From contig JAIXMG010000026.1 of assembly GCA_025201345.1 (NCBI GenBank), positions 186,001 to 250,000 of the forward strand: 64,000 nucleotides of DNA, read 5' to 3'. Numbering within the stretch: the first letter of the stretch is position 1; each line of letters begins with the position of its first letter. The notes under the pieces are model-generated. The model was not told where the DNA came from. It did no database searches and saw only the letters and a program-made list of their open reading frames with translations. The translations under genes and the position numbers were made by a program. Positions 1 to 12,400 of the stretch are shown here, piece by piece. Source of the stretch: Thamnidium elegans. Lineage: Eukaryota > Mucoromycota > Mucoromycetes > Mucorales > Mucoraceae.

Positions 1-626
1 ACATCAGACTACACAATAAAAAGAGTACTATGAATATGTGGTTTTTCTTCTTCTTTTTTTTTCGTACTTACCCAAGAACCTCCACTTTCTAAAAATCGGT
101 GAAATACATGATCTTTACCTAATTCGGGATGCTTGGCAACTCTGTTTAAAAAAGTCTGCAACATGCGTTTTCTTTTTTCTACCATGGGTAAATCATCTTT
201 TACTCTTGTTTGTAACGCAGCATAATCAACTATAAATATAAAAAAAGGGTTATGACTCTTTTTTTCTTTTCTGTATAAAACACAAACTAACCCAAAGAAT
301 GTTTTTCGGGTATAGGCGGTACAATTAAAGCAGGATGGAGTAAAGTTAAAGCCTTTCTAAAGGATTCAAATTCACTATATCTTCGTTTCGTCTCGATATC
401 CTAAATACATATAAAAAAAAGGAGGGGAGTGAGTTATTGAGAGAAGTAGATAAACAAGTTGATTTACATTTACACCAATACGAATATAATAAGCTATATA
501 ACTCTTGCCAGAAGGTGAATCTGATTGCTTTTGAGCTCCTGTAATAAAGATATAGTTTTCATCACGGTGAAGAGCCCTATCAATAGCACAGTCGCAAGTA
601 GGTTTAAGTGAATTTCGATTACTCAT
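1..626 (-). CDS. PX-domain sorting nexin, Snx41/Atg20-like (5' part, runs off left edge)
   Basis: Four exons can be joined in phase: 626-474, 400-292, 229-72 and 8-1. The product starts MSNRNSLKPTCDCAIDRAL and enters a PX domain. Seen directly are the basic phosphoinositide-binding stretch KRRYSEFESF, the proline-rich loop LIVPPIPEKHSL, and the following KRKRMLQTFLNRVAKHPEL helix. These are hallmarks of the PX domain that binds PtdIns3P on endosomal and pre-autophagosomal membranes. The order of motifs best fits the fungal Snx41/Atg20 type, which works with Snx4 in retrograde sorting and selective autophagy. The BAR part lies outside the window, so the assignment within the Snx4/41/42 group is inference; the PX domain itself is secure. 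Confidence 0.85.
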
Positions 627-1253
627 TTGTTATTTTATAATAATAAAAAGAATACAGAAAGAAAAAACAATGATCACACTTGTAAAAAAAAAAGGAGACT
701 TTTTCTTTCCAAGCAAAATATAATTTAAACTACGTCATGTAGTGTATGAAGATATAAAGAAAGGGAAGGCAGTGAGAATAGAGAAGTACAGAAAAAAAAA
801 AGATAACATCAGAGAAAAAATAAGGTTAGACTGTATATCGATAATAAATGTAAATCAAGTCCACATGAAATGCTAAACAAGGTCTTACCACAAACCGAAA
901 GTTACCATAAAGAGCTCTACATGACGTCAAGTACATAATAAATATATATTTGAGGTAAAAACCCTTCTACATGTTTAAATGTCTCCTTGCATCATGTAGT
1001 ATGTGTGCTTCCGAAATTTGGGATCACTGACAGAATTAGAAAAAAAAATGCTACGCTTTTTTATTGTTTTTTTTTGGGGGGGGGGGCATACACAGCATAA
1101 AAAAAAAGATTATACATATATAAAAAAAAAATAGAAACATGTATTTATATATTTAAAAAAGGGGGTGTGTGTGTGAAAGGAATGAAAGAGGGGCGGAAAG
1201 AAGTAGTTATCCGTTTATATGTATAAAAAAAAAAAAAAAAAAAAAGAAGAGAA
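627..1253. other. Intergenic, AT-rich
   Basis: Promoter side of the sorting nexin and 3' flank of the TEA-factor gene. It contains poly(A) and poly(T) runs, a G9 run near 1077-1086 and a short GT repeat near 1165. No coding sequence was seen. Confidence 0.6.
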
Positions 1254-3252
1254 TTATAAGTCTACTACAGGTGTTGTAGTAGATAAAAAGTTAAATGTAT
1301 CAACAGTACTCATTTCCATTGTTCCTTCACCTCTTTCAAATTCATAAACCATAACTAATAAAGGTGCGCTCTCAGTTGTATTTAATAGTAAATTTTCACT
1401 TGTTGTGTGAGTAAATTTGAATTCAATATCTTCAAACACCTGCATAAAAGAAGGGATTAATAAAAAAAAACCAATAGAGAGTTATGGGGTTATTATTTAC
1501 CTGAACCACACAAAGATTATTAATAGCAATATCAACTTCTTCCCAAGATTGTAAGGATCGAATACCCTTCATAAAGGCATCAAAGAACTGATTAACATAG
1601 ACAAAACTATACATGTATTTTCCTTCATTTAACCAAAGCGCCTGTTGCATTTCTTTTGATTCAAGTACGACATTACCGAACGAGTAAATAGTAGTAGTGC
1701 ATTCTATCGTACGTCGATCGCGAGTTTCGAAAAATGAAGTATTGTTGAAAAAGAAATCTGTCATGTTTAAATTTAAGTTGAGTTTTACTTTGGCTGATAA
1801 TGTTGTGCTAGCAAAATTCGAAGTGACCTCGTGTAAAGGTGGACATTTTCCTTTTGCCACCATGGAGGCGTCAACTGAAGGAAGACAGTTTGGAATACAT
1901 TCAGGTAAACTTGCCAATGTATGAGGTATAGTAATCTGAAAATTAAAAGAAAAATTAATATACATTTATATAATGCTAGAGATATTCTTTTTTTTTTTAA
2001 TTTACGGAAGGGTCGTAAGGAAGTGAATATTCCAAGTACAAACAAATATAGTTTGGCCATAGCGGATAGACTGATGAATCAATCCAAGTATTATTCGCAG
2101 TTGGTAACATGGTCGTATTCTTGATTAAATTCATCATTGAATTTGAATTCTTGATATTTTTTTGTTTTTTATTATACTTTTTAGTGATACTCTTTTGTTG
2201 TTTCTTTTGTTTATGTATATAGTCAGGCATAGGTATATCAGCTATAGCATTATTCTCTTCATTAGGGAATAGCTGCTGCAAAACATCCGTAGTGGTTGCA
2301 TTAGCTAAATTTTGAAGAGAGAAGGAGCTAGCCATGCCACCCATAGACTCGTTATTAGTTGAGTTATTATTGTTGGATATATCAAGTCCAAAGAAAGGCT
2401 CATAAAACGGGTCTTTGATATCCAGCATGGATAAAGAATTTTGTTGGTCATGACACATGATATCAAATACATAGTCTGCGGGTGATGGAGAAGAAGACAT
2501 GCTTGATTCATCGGAAGAAAGTGTATCTGTAGAATGGATAGAGTTCATATTTTTAGGTTGTCTACGTTGTAAATTTTGTTTGGTATTAGTTTTTCTTATT
2601 TGCTGTTGTTGCTGTTGTTGCTGTTGCTGTTGTTGTTGTGTTGATACATAACCTTCATCCGCTTCAACGGAATCAGTTAGTAATCGCATAACTACAAAAT
2701 AAAAAAAAATAAAAAATGTGTTAATTAAAAAAAAACATACTTTAAGCATAAAATAAAATTTTAAGCTTACAGTGAGGATCACCCTTTCGAGTATTTTTTA
2801 ATACTTGGATATGAGAAGAAACTTGTTTTCTAGTACGTATCTTTGTTGTTTTACGAAAGATGAAATCAGAGATAAGTTCATTGCGGCCTAATTATACGAT
2901 TACAAAGGTTTTAGTACGTAATAATTTTGAGAGAAGAAAATTGATTTATTTTACCGCAAGGCTTTCCATTGACCAATATTTTTCTTCTGCCTAATTTTGG
3001 GATTGTTTCCAAGGCTTTAATGAAAGCGGCTTCAACATCTGGTGGCCAAACCTGCTGCTATTATAAATTTTTAAATAAGCATACAAAACCGTGTACGTGC
3101 AATTAATCAAAGAAACGAACCTCTTCTTTTTCTTTGTTAGATACGTGTTCCATAGATTGTAACTGATTCATTTTATGCTGTCGTGGTCTCTTGTCATTAA
3201 ACTCTGTATTTGATTCCGTTTTAAAAAATAATTCTTGAGGACAAGCCAACAT
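1254..3252 (-). CDS. TEA/ATTS-domain transcription factor (Tec1/AbaA/TEAD family)
   Basis: Six exons join in phase: 3252-3121, 3057-2955, 2887-2771, 2691-2006, 1935-1501, 1439-1254, giving about 552 aa. The TEA DNA-binding domain (about residues 45-120) shows [18 protein letters not shown], the GRRKI turn, [11 protein letters not shown] and the recognition helix [15 protein letters not shown]. It is followed by the family's [12 protein letters not shown] segment, a poly-Gln run and an Asn/Ser-rich linker. Exons 5-6 probably form the conserved C-terminal cofactor domain. Family members control filamentous growth and sporulation (Tec1, AbaA) in the nucleus. The start is not certain: an upstream ATG at 3475 opens a 25-codon exon (to 3400) with a good donor, but no acceptor in the right phase was found, so the first in-frame ATG of exon 1 is used. 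The exon 2 acceptor is a triple tandem AG. Confidence 0.88.
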
Positions 3253-4230
3253 TTTTATTTTACTTTTTCTTTTATTAAGGGGGGAAAAAGTAAAGAAGAA
3301 AAAAGAGAGGGAAAAAAAAGAGAGAAGAAAAAAAAAGAGAGAGAGAGAGAGGGAAAAAAAAAAGTGAATTATTTATATTTACTTAACAACAAAATTTACC
3401 TTTTGCATTATTTACGTCTGTGAGTTTTTTCATTTTATTATTGGCTGTCAATACGCTTTCAGTTAGCCCGCTCATATTTTTAATATACATAAGAGAGAGA
3501 GGCACACACACATAAAGAGCTGAAACCATTTGTTATTTTGTGTGTGTATGCTTTTTCCTTTTTTTGGCATTGCTTGGAATGATCAATTATAGTAATAAAT
3601 CTGTCCTTTTTCTGTTATGGATCCAGTCCGTTTATCAACATGTATTTTATCAACATTTAATTTATACTTTTTTCTGCTGCTTTTCTACTAACTAGTTTTT
3701 TTTTTTTTCTTTTAGTTCTTTTTTTAATCCTTCTACTATTCTACGTATATATATCTTGACAATTGTTACTATGGAGTTACTATAGCAATATAATTTTCCT
3801 TTTTCTTTTTTTCATAAATACATATTAAAAAAATCCCCATCATCATCAGTTGTAGGTGAAAGTATGTTATTTTTCTAGTGTTTATTTACCATCTATATTA
3901 TGCAGCTCCTGTCGACACACATGCATTTCATTTTTCCCTAATTGGTCCTTGGTAATCAATATAAGGGGGTTATAAAGAAATCATGGTTTTCTTCTAAATA
4001 AAACGAGTATCATATGACGAACATATTAATTTCTTGTCGTAGATTACTATCACACTAACACGCACACATACACAAAAAAAAAAAGGGTAGCCCCCTTTGT
4101 CGATCCTGACACTTACGCACACACATATATACACACTCATTTATACACACAGACCATTACACAGACCACATATATATAAATATATAAAAAAAAAATACAT
4201 ATTATCTTTTTTATTATTTGTATCTATAAT
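3253..4230. other. Intergenic; CT-rich promoter tract and microsatellites
   Basis: On minus, 3295-3360 is strongly pyrimidine-rich, typical of a fungal core promoter or an intron 3' end, directly ahead of the TEA-factor start. It may contain an alternative first exon of that gene at 3400-3475. CA/TA dinucleotide stretches lie at about 4050-4190. No other gene seen. Confidence 0.5.
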
Positions 4231-4672
4231 CTATTGCTGTTGCTTCTTATTGTAATTGTCATGCTTTCTGTTGTTCTTAAAAGTGTTACCACTAACAGAC
4301 TTTTCAATCTTGACATCGACAGGTTTATCGAATAATTCTGATTGTACTTTAACAAACTGATCGGCTATTGCTTTATCAGCGTCCTCACTATTCTTATAAA
4401 CTACGAATCCGTAACGAAGATATTTGAGAGTTTCGGGACACTGTTTTTTTTTAAAAAAAACACTTTAGGCTTTGTAAAATATGTCGTGGTAACTTTAAAA
4501 AACTTACTCTCATAACTTTATATTCAACCATTTCTCCGTAACTACCCAAGGTCTTAAACACAGCACGCGCATGTTGAATACTGGGAATATTTTCTGAGAC
4601 TCGGAAGAATGTTCTGCTTGGTGAAATGGTTCTATTTACAGCTTGTGTGGCAATGTTCTTTACTACTGACAT
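4231..4672 (-). CDS. Small RRM-like protein, 124 aa
   Basis: Two exons, 4672-4508 and 4440-4231, join in phase 0. The start MSVVKNIATQAVNR is basic and amphipathic, compatible with mitochondrial import. The body resembles a single RNA-recognition fold: FFRVSENIP as first strand, ARAVFKTLGSYGEMVEYKV as helix 1 and strand 2, LRYGFVVYKNSEDADKAI as the RNP1-like strand and helix 2. The C-terminus is Asn/Lys/Gln-rich. Short single-domain proteins of this kind occur in fungal mitochondria, but no exact orthologue is recognised. The intron contains a T9A8 dyad (4444-4460). Confidence 0.72.
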
Positions 4673-5026
4673 GATAAAATTTATTTTGTAAAGGGGTGGC
4701 CTGCGAACACTTTTTTTTTAAAAAAAAAATTGACATATTCCACACAGAAAAAAAAAGAGGCATTAACCGTGACTGCTGAGCCATCTCTCCTCTCTTGATC
4801 ACTGAGTGTACTAAGCTTCTGAACGTTTAATCTATAAGCGACTTTAAAAGTTTAATATCGACATAATAAGAGGGGCCCCAAAAAAAAAATACAGTTTAGC
4901 CAAGTATGTTGAATATATAATACAATGTATTCTAACCTGATCCTTCAAAAAAAAAAAAAAAAAAAAAAAGAGGTGATAACCTAACTCGAATTATGCCCTA
5001 TCCTAACCATCCAAACCAAAGGAAAA

Positions 5027-5063
<37 letters not shown>

Positions 5064-6930
5064 CTTTGATACGAATCAATGTACTATTAAACTAGTATAC
5101 AATGCGTCCCCCCTCAATTGGACGTCTTTTTTAGAACCACGTATAAACTGGCTGTTTCTTCCTCCATTCAAACGTATGGTGTAATGAAAAAGGTTGAGAG
5201 GCTCGTGATTACCTGTTTTTGAAAGGCAGCTTTCTGCCCATTTTCCCTTTCTTTTTCTTCCAACTACCACTTTTTTGTTGAATTACTTTGGGATCCGTAG
5301 GAGAGTTTCTTTGGCGTGAGTCTTTTATGCTCCAGTTTTGGGATTAGTAGTACTTTCACCTTCACATTGGTTATTCCTGTCAGTATCAAAATGTCTTCAT
5401 TTTGAGAAACCAAGAGTACACGCTATACTTTAAAATAAATAAAAACTTCCCATGAATAAACTTTTTTTTATGACCATAAATGTATTACAAATGCCTTTAC
5501 ACCCTTTTACATAATACAATACTCTTTTTGTTTATATTTGAACGACATGGTAGTTACACATAATACATATGCGCGCTTCATCACATAAGTCTTTTTGAAA
5601 GTACAATTTTCATTATGTAACGAGTACACTTAGAGTACTGGTATGGCGATTATGAATTAAAAGGACAATTTGTTTATAAAACAAAGGTAGTGAGGTTCAG
5701 ACTATTTAATAGTCAAATTTGATATTATTTATTAAGCCATTAAGACTATTTATCCATGAGGATTTAGATAGGTAAATAAGTTTTAACGTGTATGTTCAGA
5801 AGTCCGGAATCTATTCATCCAAGCAATTGTTTTACACGCTTTCGGTTCATAATTTTAACTTTTACATATATAAGCTCGTTATAAAAAACCGTTGATGTTA
5901 TCAAGCATATATACATATATCTATACGCATACATGATTATCGCACGCGTTTTTATTGGTTTTATAAACTTGATCCAATACAGTTTCTTTTGGTGGCAAGG
6001 CTTTCATAATATTTGAATGGGATCATTTTGTTTTCCAAAGCCTCCATCTCAGACTCGGTTAATTTTCCATTTATGGCCAAGTAAAGATGCCTTAATTTAG
6101 AAAGTCCCTTTTATTTGTAGTTAGTAGGGGGTTCAAGAATAGCCCTTTTGAAATAAAGCAAATTTTAAAAAAGGTACAGTGTAACGTACTAATAAATTTA
6201 AATGGTACGAAAATTGTTGCCTACCGAACCATGCTGACACCGGTAAGAGGTCAAATGACGGCTGATCTTGACTGTGCTTTTTTGATATCATTCCTAAATA
6301 CCAATTATCGGGCATCTTCTTCATTTGGAAATATAGCACTCTTGTTTATTTTTATGGTTCAATCGTTATTATGACCTAGTGATATCTTTTTACGTCAGAC
6401 ACACTCGTTTTAAACAAACATTTGATATGACCCAACGGTACATTTTTGATACGCTACTTAATTTATCGCCGCTACATAAAAATAGAATACAAATCACTCG
6501 CTTCTTTGTCTAGGCAAGAAAAAGAAGAAAGGAGAGACTACTTTCCACGGCTTATATAAATATATAACCGCTGGGAATATGTATTATGCTGCTTTATCAT
6601 GTACAAAAAACGCGGCACTTTTTTGTTTCTCGTAGCGGGCTATCCGTAAAGATGGTAATTACTTTGAATATTAGTATAATCCCCTTTATTTATCATAAAC
6701 TCTTGGTTTTTTTTTCAAGTGCTAAATACTTATCTTACTACTCCTTTTAATCTACACAATAGTTGTAGCAAGTATTTTAGCCTTAAAAAACTATATAATT
6801 TATTGTGTTCCAAGACAAATTGATTATCCCTAAAAAAATTATCGAACCGATTTTGTTGAGGGAAAGTCAGTTTCCCATTTCTCGTATAGCTCACCATTTT
6901 GGACAATTTATTTACTAATGACCCCTAATT

Positions 6931-6970
<40 letters not shown>

Positions 6971-7755
6971 CTTTTCCGGCAATAAAATCACAAGTTGAAT
7001 ATACTCCCCATTTTCATTTCATTTCTCTTCCTTAGGATAAACTGTACGCTCACGATTCATCTGAAACCATGTACCCTAATCGAAAAAATAAACTGCAGGA
7101 AAGGGGTTTGTAGTTGGGCTTACATACTACAATGCCAAACAAAAAGAGATCAAGTAGCTCGCCTTTTTAAGAAACTTGGATTTATTCGTCATTTATATAC
7201 ACTTGCATCGGTACTATACCAATTAAGACATACAACACTACGTACAACAACAACAAAAAAAATCTTCTTTTTTAGGGCTGCACAAAAACCCTTTTTGTTC
7301 TGGAAAAGGGTGCACCCACGAGGTTTTTTAACGTTCGTTGCGAGCGCGCGGTAACGTCAAGTCCGTTTTTTTTTTTAAAAAAAAAATTAGCTTCTCATGT
7401 AATACATCCCTAAAAAAAAAGCCGGGCCACAGCAAAAAAAAAAAAAAAAAAAAAAACTTTTTCAAGAGGGGGGGGGGGGGGGAGGTTACATACATTCATA
7501 TATATGTATATTCTTGCCATACCGAAACATTTTCCTAATAGTTTACCATTAAGAATTTTTCTTTTAAAAGTGTATTATTTGTTGTTATTTGTATATACAT
7601 TTTTATATATAATATATATATATTTGAAGATGAGAAACAAAAAAAAAAAAAAGAGAGAGAGAAATAAATAAAAAAAAGTAATAGGCAATGTGATATATAG
7701 ATAATTATAAGATAGTAAAAATAGTAAAAAGCGAAAAAAAAAAAAAAAAAAAAAA
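4673..7755. other. Gene-poor region, about 3.1 kb
   Basis: No convincing intact gene. Contents: a T9A10 dyad at 4711-4729, a GA microsatellite at 5030-5061, A(about 36) near 6932-6967, a T11A10 dyad at 7366-7386 and a G14 run near 7468-7481. A short minus-strand open stretch (6133-6339) reads DNWYLGMISKK then SFDLLPVSAWFG and looks protein-like, but is too short to assign and is probably a relic. A plus-strand open frame at 6995-7354 has no recognisable motif. Confidence 0.5.
5030..5061. repeat. GA dinucleotide microsatellite
   Basis: Uninterrupted (GA) repeat of about 16 units in non-coding sequence. Confidence 0.95.
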
Positions 7756-8952
7756 CTAAGAATTTGTTGTTGTAGTTGTTGTTGCAGGTGATGATTGACG
7801 TGATTGACTAGGAGGAGGAGTCAACGGATAAATAGGATAATGAGTGACAGTATAATCTACAGCCGAAGTAGCAAATGTACGTTTTGAAAGTTGATCTAAA
7901 TGTATATGTTAGTTATACAAAAAAAAAAAAAAAAAAAAAAAAAATTGCTGCTAAAATAAATTACCCATCAAACTTGGTATTGTTCCCGAAGTTTTCCATT
8001 CATTATTACTTTCATATGGTTGTTGTTGTTGTTGTCTACGTGATGAATTAGGGGGGCTAGGTAACTGATTTTTATTTCTTCCACCAGAAGGAGGAGGAGA
8101 TATAGGCCAAATACCAATAGGTGATGGTGTAGATGTAGAGGTAAATGGAATATTATTAGTTGATGAAGAGGAAGATGAAGATGGAGAAATAGATAGATTT
8201 AACATGGAATGAGCTATACTGGTGTGAGAGTTTGATGGTCGCATGATCGATACTGGCGTAGAAGAAGGTGGTGGTGGTGGAGAAAGTGATCCGAATCTAG
8301 GTGAAGAATAAGGTGAACCTAATATAATATATGTAAGAGAACAAATAGATAAATAATACAATTTTTTTTTTTTTTTTTTTTGGCTACCTCTTCTTTTTAT
8401 ATCAGCTTGTTCCTTTGCTACATTTATGCCTTGTACTGAATGACGATGGGGTCTGACCTTATGACTATCATTACCACTAGCAGAAGAAGAAAGTGGACTT
8501 GGTGTAAATGCAGTCATTAATCTTTCTATTCTTCTTAATCTATCTTCGATTCTATCCATTGCTTCAACGGGTGGTTTTGTATTTGTATTATTATTTTTTA
8601 AATGTCTTCGTTCAGAATGATTAACACATTCAATATTATTTGTGGCACAGAAATTACAGGGATTACCTCCATCACATTTCGTTTTCCTTCTTCGACAAGT
8701 TTCACAAGCAGAACCCGAAGACAACCTTCTAGCAGCTTGTGTTGAAAAAACACTGCGGGAGTGATCAGATACAACACTATATACACAGTCTTGATTTTGT
8801 TCAATACAGTGAGCACAGGGACGTTGTGAGTTACAAACACGTCGACGTCTTCTACACTGTTCACAGGCTTTCTTTAAAGTAGAACATCTTTCAATCATCA
8901 TTCTTTGTTGGTGTTGTTGTTTATCACTGTTGGGTGGTGAATTCAAAGGCAT
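7756..8952 (-). CDS. Transcription factor with two tandem Zn2Cys6 clusters
   Basis: Three exons (8952-8388, 8318-7965, 7895-7756) join in phase to 352 aa. Two complete fungal-type binuclear zinc clusters follow each other near the N-terminus. The first is at about residues 30-56 (CEQCRRRRRVCNSQ then PCAHCIEQNQDC) and the second at about 84-110 (CETCRRRKTKCDGG then PCNFCATNNIEC). Both keep the spacing C-x2-C-x6-C-x5-C-x2-C-x6-C. A short coiled coil (MDRIEDRLRRIERLM) follows, as in dimerising zinc-cluster factors. The rest is Ser/Pro/Thr-rich and probably disordered. The usual fungal middle homology domain is absent. A nuclear DNA-binding role is well supported; target genes are unknown. The first intron starts GTAGCC and is rich in A on the coding strand. 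Confidence 0.88.
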
Positions 8953-9400
8953 ACTGCGTAATTATAATAAATAAAGAAAGAGAGAGAGAGAGAGAGAAAA
9001 AGGGGAGGGGAGGGAAAAAAGGGAAACGATTCCCCTTTTTGTTTATTTTTTTTTCGGTCGGTTCTGTCTCCGGACCCGGGGCTGTGGGGTACAAAAAAAG
9101 ACAATGTGATTTCGATCCCCACACATCTTTGAAATAAACATATTATACTTAGTGGTCTAATGACACAGTATTGTATGTGTATTGTATATATATAAAAGAA
9201 CTTGTTTACACACTGTATTTGTAATAAAATCATGACTCTATTTATTTTAAAAAAAACAATAAAAAAAAATGCTAGTTGTACGGAGTTAATTTTTTTTTTT
9301 GTTTGTGCACACACCCACCGCAAATCACAGGTTCAAAAATAAAAATCCCGGCCATCCCGACGGTAATACAAAAAGAAAATGTACATGTATAAAAAAAAAT
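8953..9400. other. Intergenic with GA microsatellite
   Basis: Separates two minus-strand genes. It holds a GA repeat (8976-8998), a short GC-rich patch around 9055-9090 and a poly(T) run near 9291. No gene or tRNA-like structure recognised. Confidence 0.5.
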
Positions 9401-12400
9401 CTATCGCATTGAACTCTTTCTTTGCATTGAATGTGACGTAGAATAAGTATTAGCAAGTGCAGCCGAAGATAAAAAAGAAGTAACTGGCTTTGGTGGAGTT
9501 ATACTGTTTCGATTGATATTAACTATAAAATCATGTTGTATTGCTTCTTTTGGTGTCAATCGTTTAGATGGATCCCATTGTAAACATCTTTCAATAAAAT
9601 CAATAAATACAATATCGTGACATTTTAGTGCTTGAAATAATGATCTTGTACCAGGTAATCTTTTCTTTCCTTTTGAATTAGCCACAATACGTGGATGACC
9701 AGTAGAGTCTATTATACAAAAATTAATATATATTTTGTATTCATATACATATTTTTTTTTTTTTTTTTTGGTCCTACCGAAAAATAATTTTTTTCTAGAG
9801 CATCTTTCTATTAAATATCGATCAGGTAATCCCATAACTTCCATAATACAGCTTAATTGTTCTTGCTCATTTTCACCAGGAAATAATGGCAAACCGGTAT
9901 ATAATTCTGCTGCAATACATCCAACACTCCACATATCAATCGCTTTATGATAAGATAATCCTAGTATCACTTCGGGAGATCGATAAAATCTACTTTGAAT
10001 ATACGTATATACACGCTCTGATTCAAAGCAACTACTACCAAAATCAATTACCTTGATTTCGCTTTTAGCAGGATGGCGTAACATGATATTCTATAAATAA
10101 GTTTGTATTTAGTAATCACACACAAAAATATATACATATATATATATAGTGTATGTACCTCGGGTTTCAAGTCACAATGAATAACGTTATAGTGTGCTAA
10201 TAACAACAAAGATTCTAATATCTGCATACTCATCTTCCGAATCAAACTCAGGCTAAAACCCTGAAAGTGGTTACTCTTGATAAACTCGTACAGATTCATG
10301 GACAAGCATTCAAACGCAATACATAAATGATTTCTAAAGTAAAAATGATCTGACATTTGAATCACATTGTATTTATCGTGCGGGTCCCATTCAGTTAATT
10401 TCTTTAAGATATTAACTTCTGTTATTGCCTGTGCATGAAACCGTTTCTTGTTGCGAATCAGTTTAAGAGCTACCATGGTCGAAGTCTTATGATCAAAGCA
10501 TTTGACAACCTGACCAAATGATCCTCTGCCTAGTATATCCAGAATTTCATAGCGATACGCCAAATGATCTTGCATGACAATTTTGTAATCGCCTCTTTCA
10601 TCATCAAACCCAAAATTTAACGGGTCCAACATATTACCATGCTTCTTCACCGCGTGCGGTCCCACAAAATAAATAGATGTATAATCATGAATCTCAACTT
10701 GTTTTTCGTAATCAGATAGATACTGCCCGTAGTACTTTAATGCCGTATTTACGCTCTTGGGTGATCTTCCGCCTCCTTCCTCGTTAGGTTCCGCTTGTCT
10801 AGAACTCGCTGTTCGTCTTACCGTCGTCGATGATTTGGTCGTAGTAGGAATATGACTTTTACGTTTAGGACTAAATGTACTGGAACTCGAATGTTTTAAA
10901 ATAACTCTTGGTGGTTCCAAATTCGATTTATTTAGATCAGTACCAGTATTACCAGACCCTAAACCTAAACCAGGTCCCTTCTTATTACTGTTACGTATCA
11001 TCAAATCTGAATTATGATCATCCAACGTACTTAGAGACGATAATTTAATTCGATTCGTACTAGGTGTAGTCGACATTGATTTTTGGGGTGTAGTCGACAT
11101 GGATTTTTGGGGTGTAGTCGACATGGATTTTTGTGGTAAATTTCTTTGAACCGTTTTCTTTTGAGCTGGTATATTCATTTGAATTGGGTTTAATTTCATA
11201 GGTGGTAAAGGTAAGATCGGTATCGGTGGTGGTGTAGCTAAACTACCAGGTAAAGTCTATTTTTAAAAAAGGATTAATTTATTTATTTTTTTACTTTATT
11301 TAAAGGGGATAATATATATATACTTACTTTTCCTCGCTTACGTCCAATTGTCTTTTGTTGATTATTAGCTAATATAAATGATTCTCGTTGAATTTCTAAC
11401 GCTTTAATATCCAGTTCAATTTGAAGAAGATCTTGACTCAAATTCTTTGTATAGTCTGGCGAAGGCGCTTTCACAGCTGGTAAATGCTGACTTGCATTGG
11501 TTGATTTACTACTTGTACTACTATAACTTGAGTCACTCTTCTTTTTTTTAATTGAACTGGTACGGCCTTTCAGGATAACTGAGGCATGTTGCTTGGGTAC
11601 AGGTGGAACAGGCGGTATGACAATGGATGGAAGTACTGAGGAAGCTTTTAAGCTGCTTGTACGAGGGGGTGGTGGTGGGGAGTAAGTAAAGGAGCGATGT
11701 CGACTCTGACGAGAATAACCCTGATACTCAGCCAAAGTATTTGTATACTGTTGATGCTGATGCTGATATTGATGTTGTTGTTGTTGTTGATGATGTTGAT
11801 GTTGATGTTGATGTTGATGTTGATGTTGATGCTGATGCTGATGTTGATGTTGATGTTGATGTTGATGTTGATGTTGATGTTGATGCTGATGTTGATGATG
11901 TTGATGGTGCTGCTGTTGGTGCTGTTGATGCTGCTGTTGCTGCTGTTGCTGTTGTTGTTGGTGACGTTGAGTGGGTATACTATAAGATAACGTTTTCTTT
12001 GGGGTAATAGGCGGTGTCGATATGGATCTAGTATCAGACTTATCTTTACTAAAACTAAGCTTTCGTTTTACTTTATTTATAAAAGGGACGGATTGTTTCT
12101 TTACGTCACTGGATAATCGCGATTGTTGATCAGATAATAATAGATTTAAAGGTGTATTATCTTGAGGAGGAGGAGGTGGGGGAGGAGGTGGGGGAGGAGG
12201 TGAGCGTAATCTTGTCTTTGATGTAGGATCTCTCATAGATCGAGTTTTTCGGACAGAGATAGGGTCCTTTTCAATTGTTTGTTGAAACGTACGTCTATGG
12301 GTGATTTTATCTTGCTGTTTCATAATTGGAAATTCATATGTCTCTAACCAATCTTTTCCTGAAGTAGTCGCTAAAATATCGACATAGGAAGGTATAAGAT

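Noticed and set aside
6995..7354. 119-codon plus frame in a gene-poor region
   Set aside because: No motif, runs across poly(A) and poly(T), no splice structure or coding-like composition in the second half.
8976..8998. GA and other simple repeats as possible CRISPR-like arrays
   Set aside because: Plain microsatellites without spacers; the sequence is eukaryotic.
9035..9125. GC-richer patch resembling tRNA arm sequence
   Set aside because: No acceptor stem or A/B box combination could be formed.
11697..12007. Plus-strand open frames rich in Met-Leu or Asp-Val
   Set aside because: They are antisense readings of the His/Gln codon tract in the DYRK gene, with extreme low complexity.
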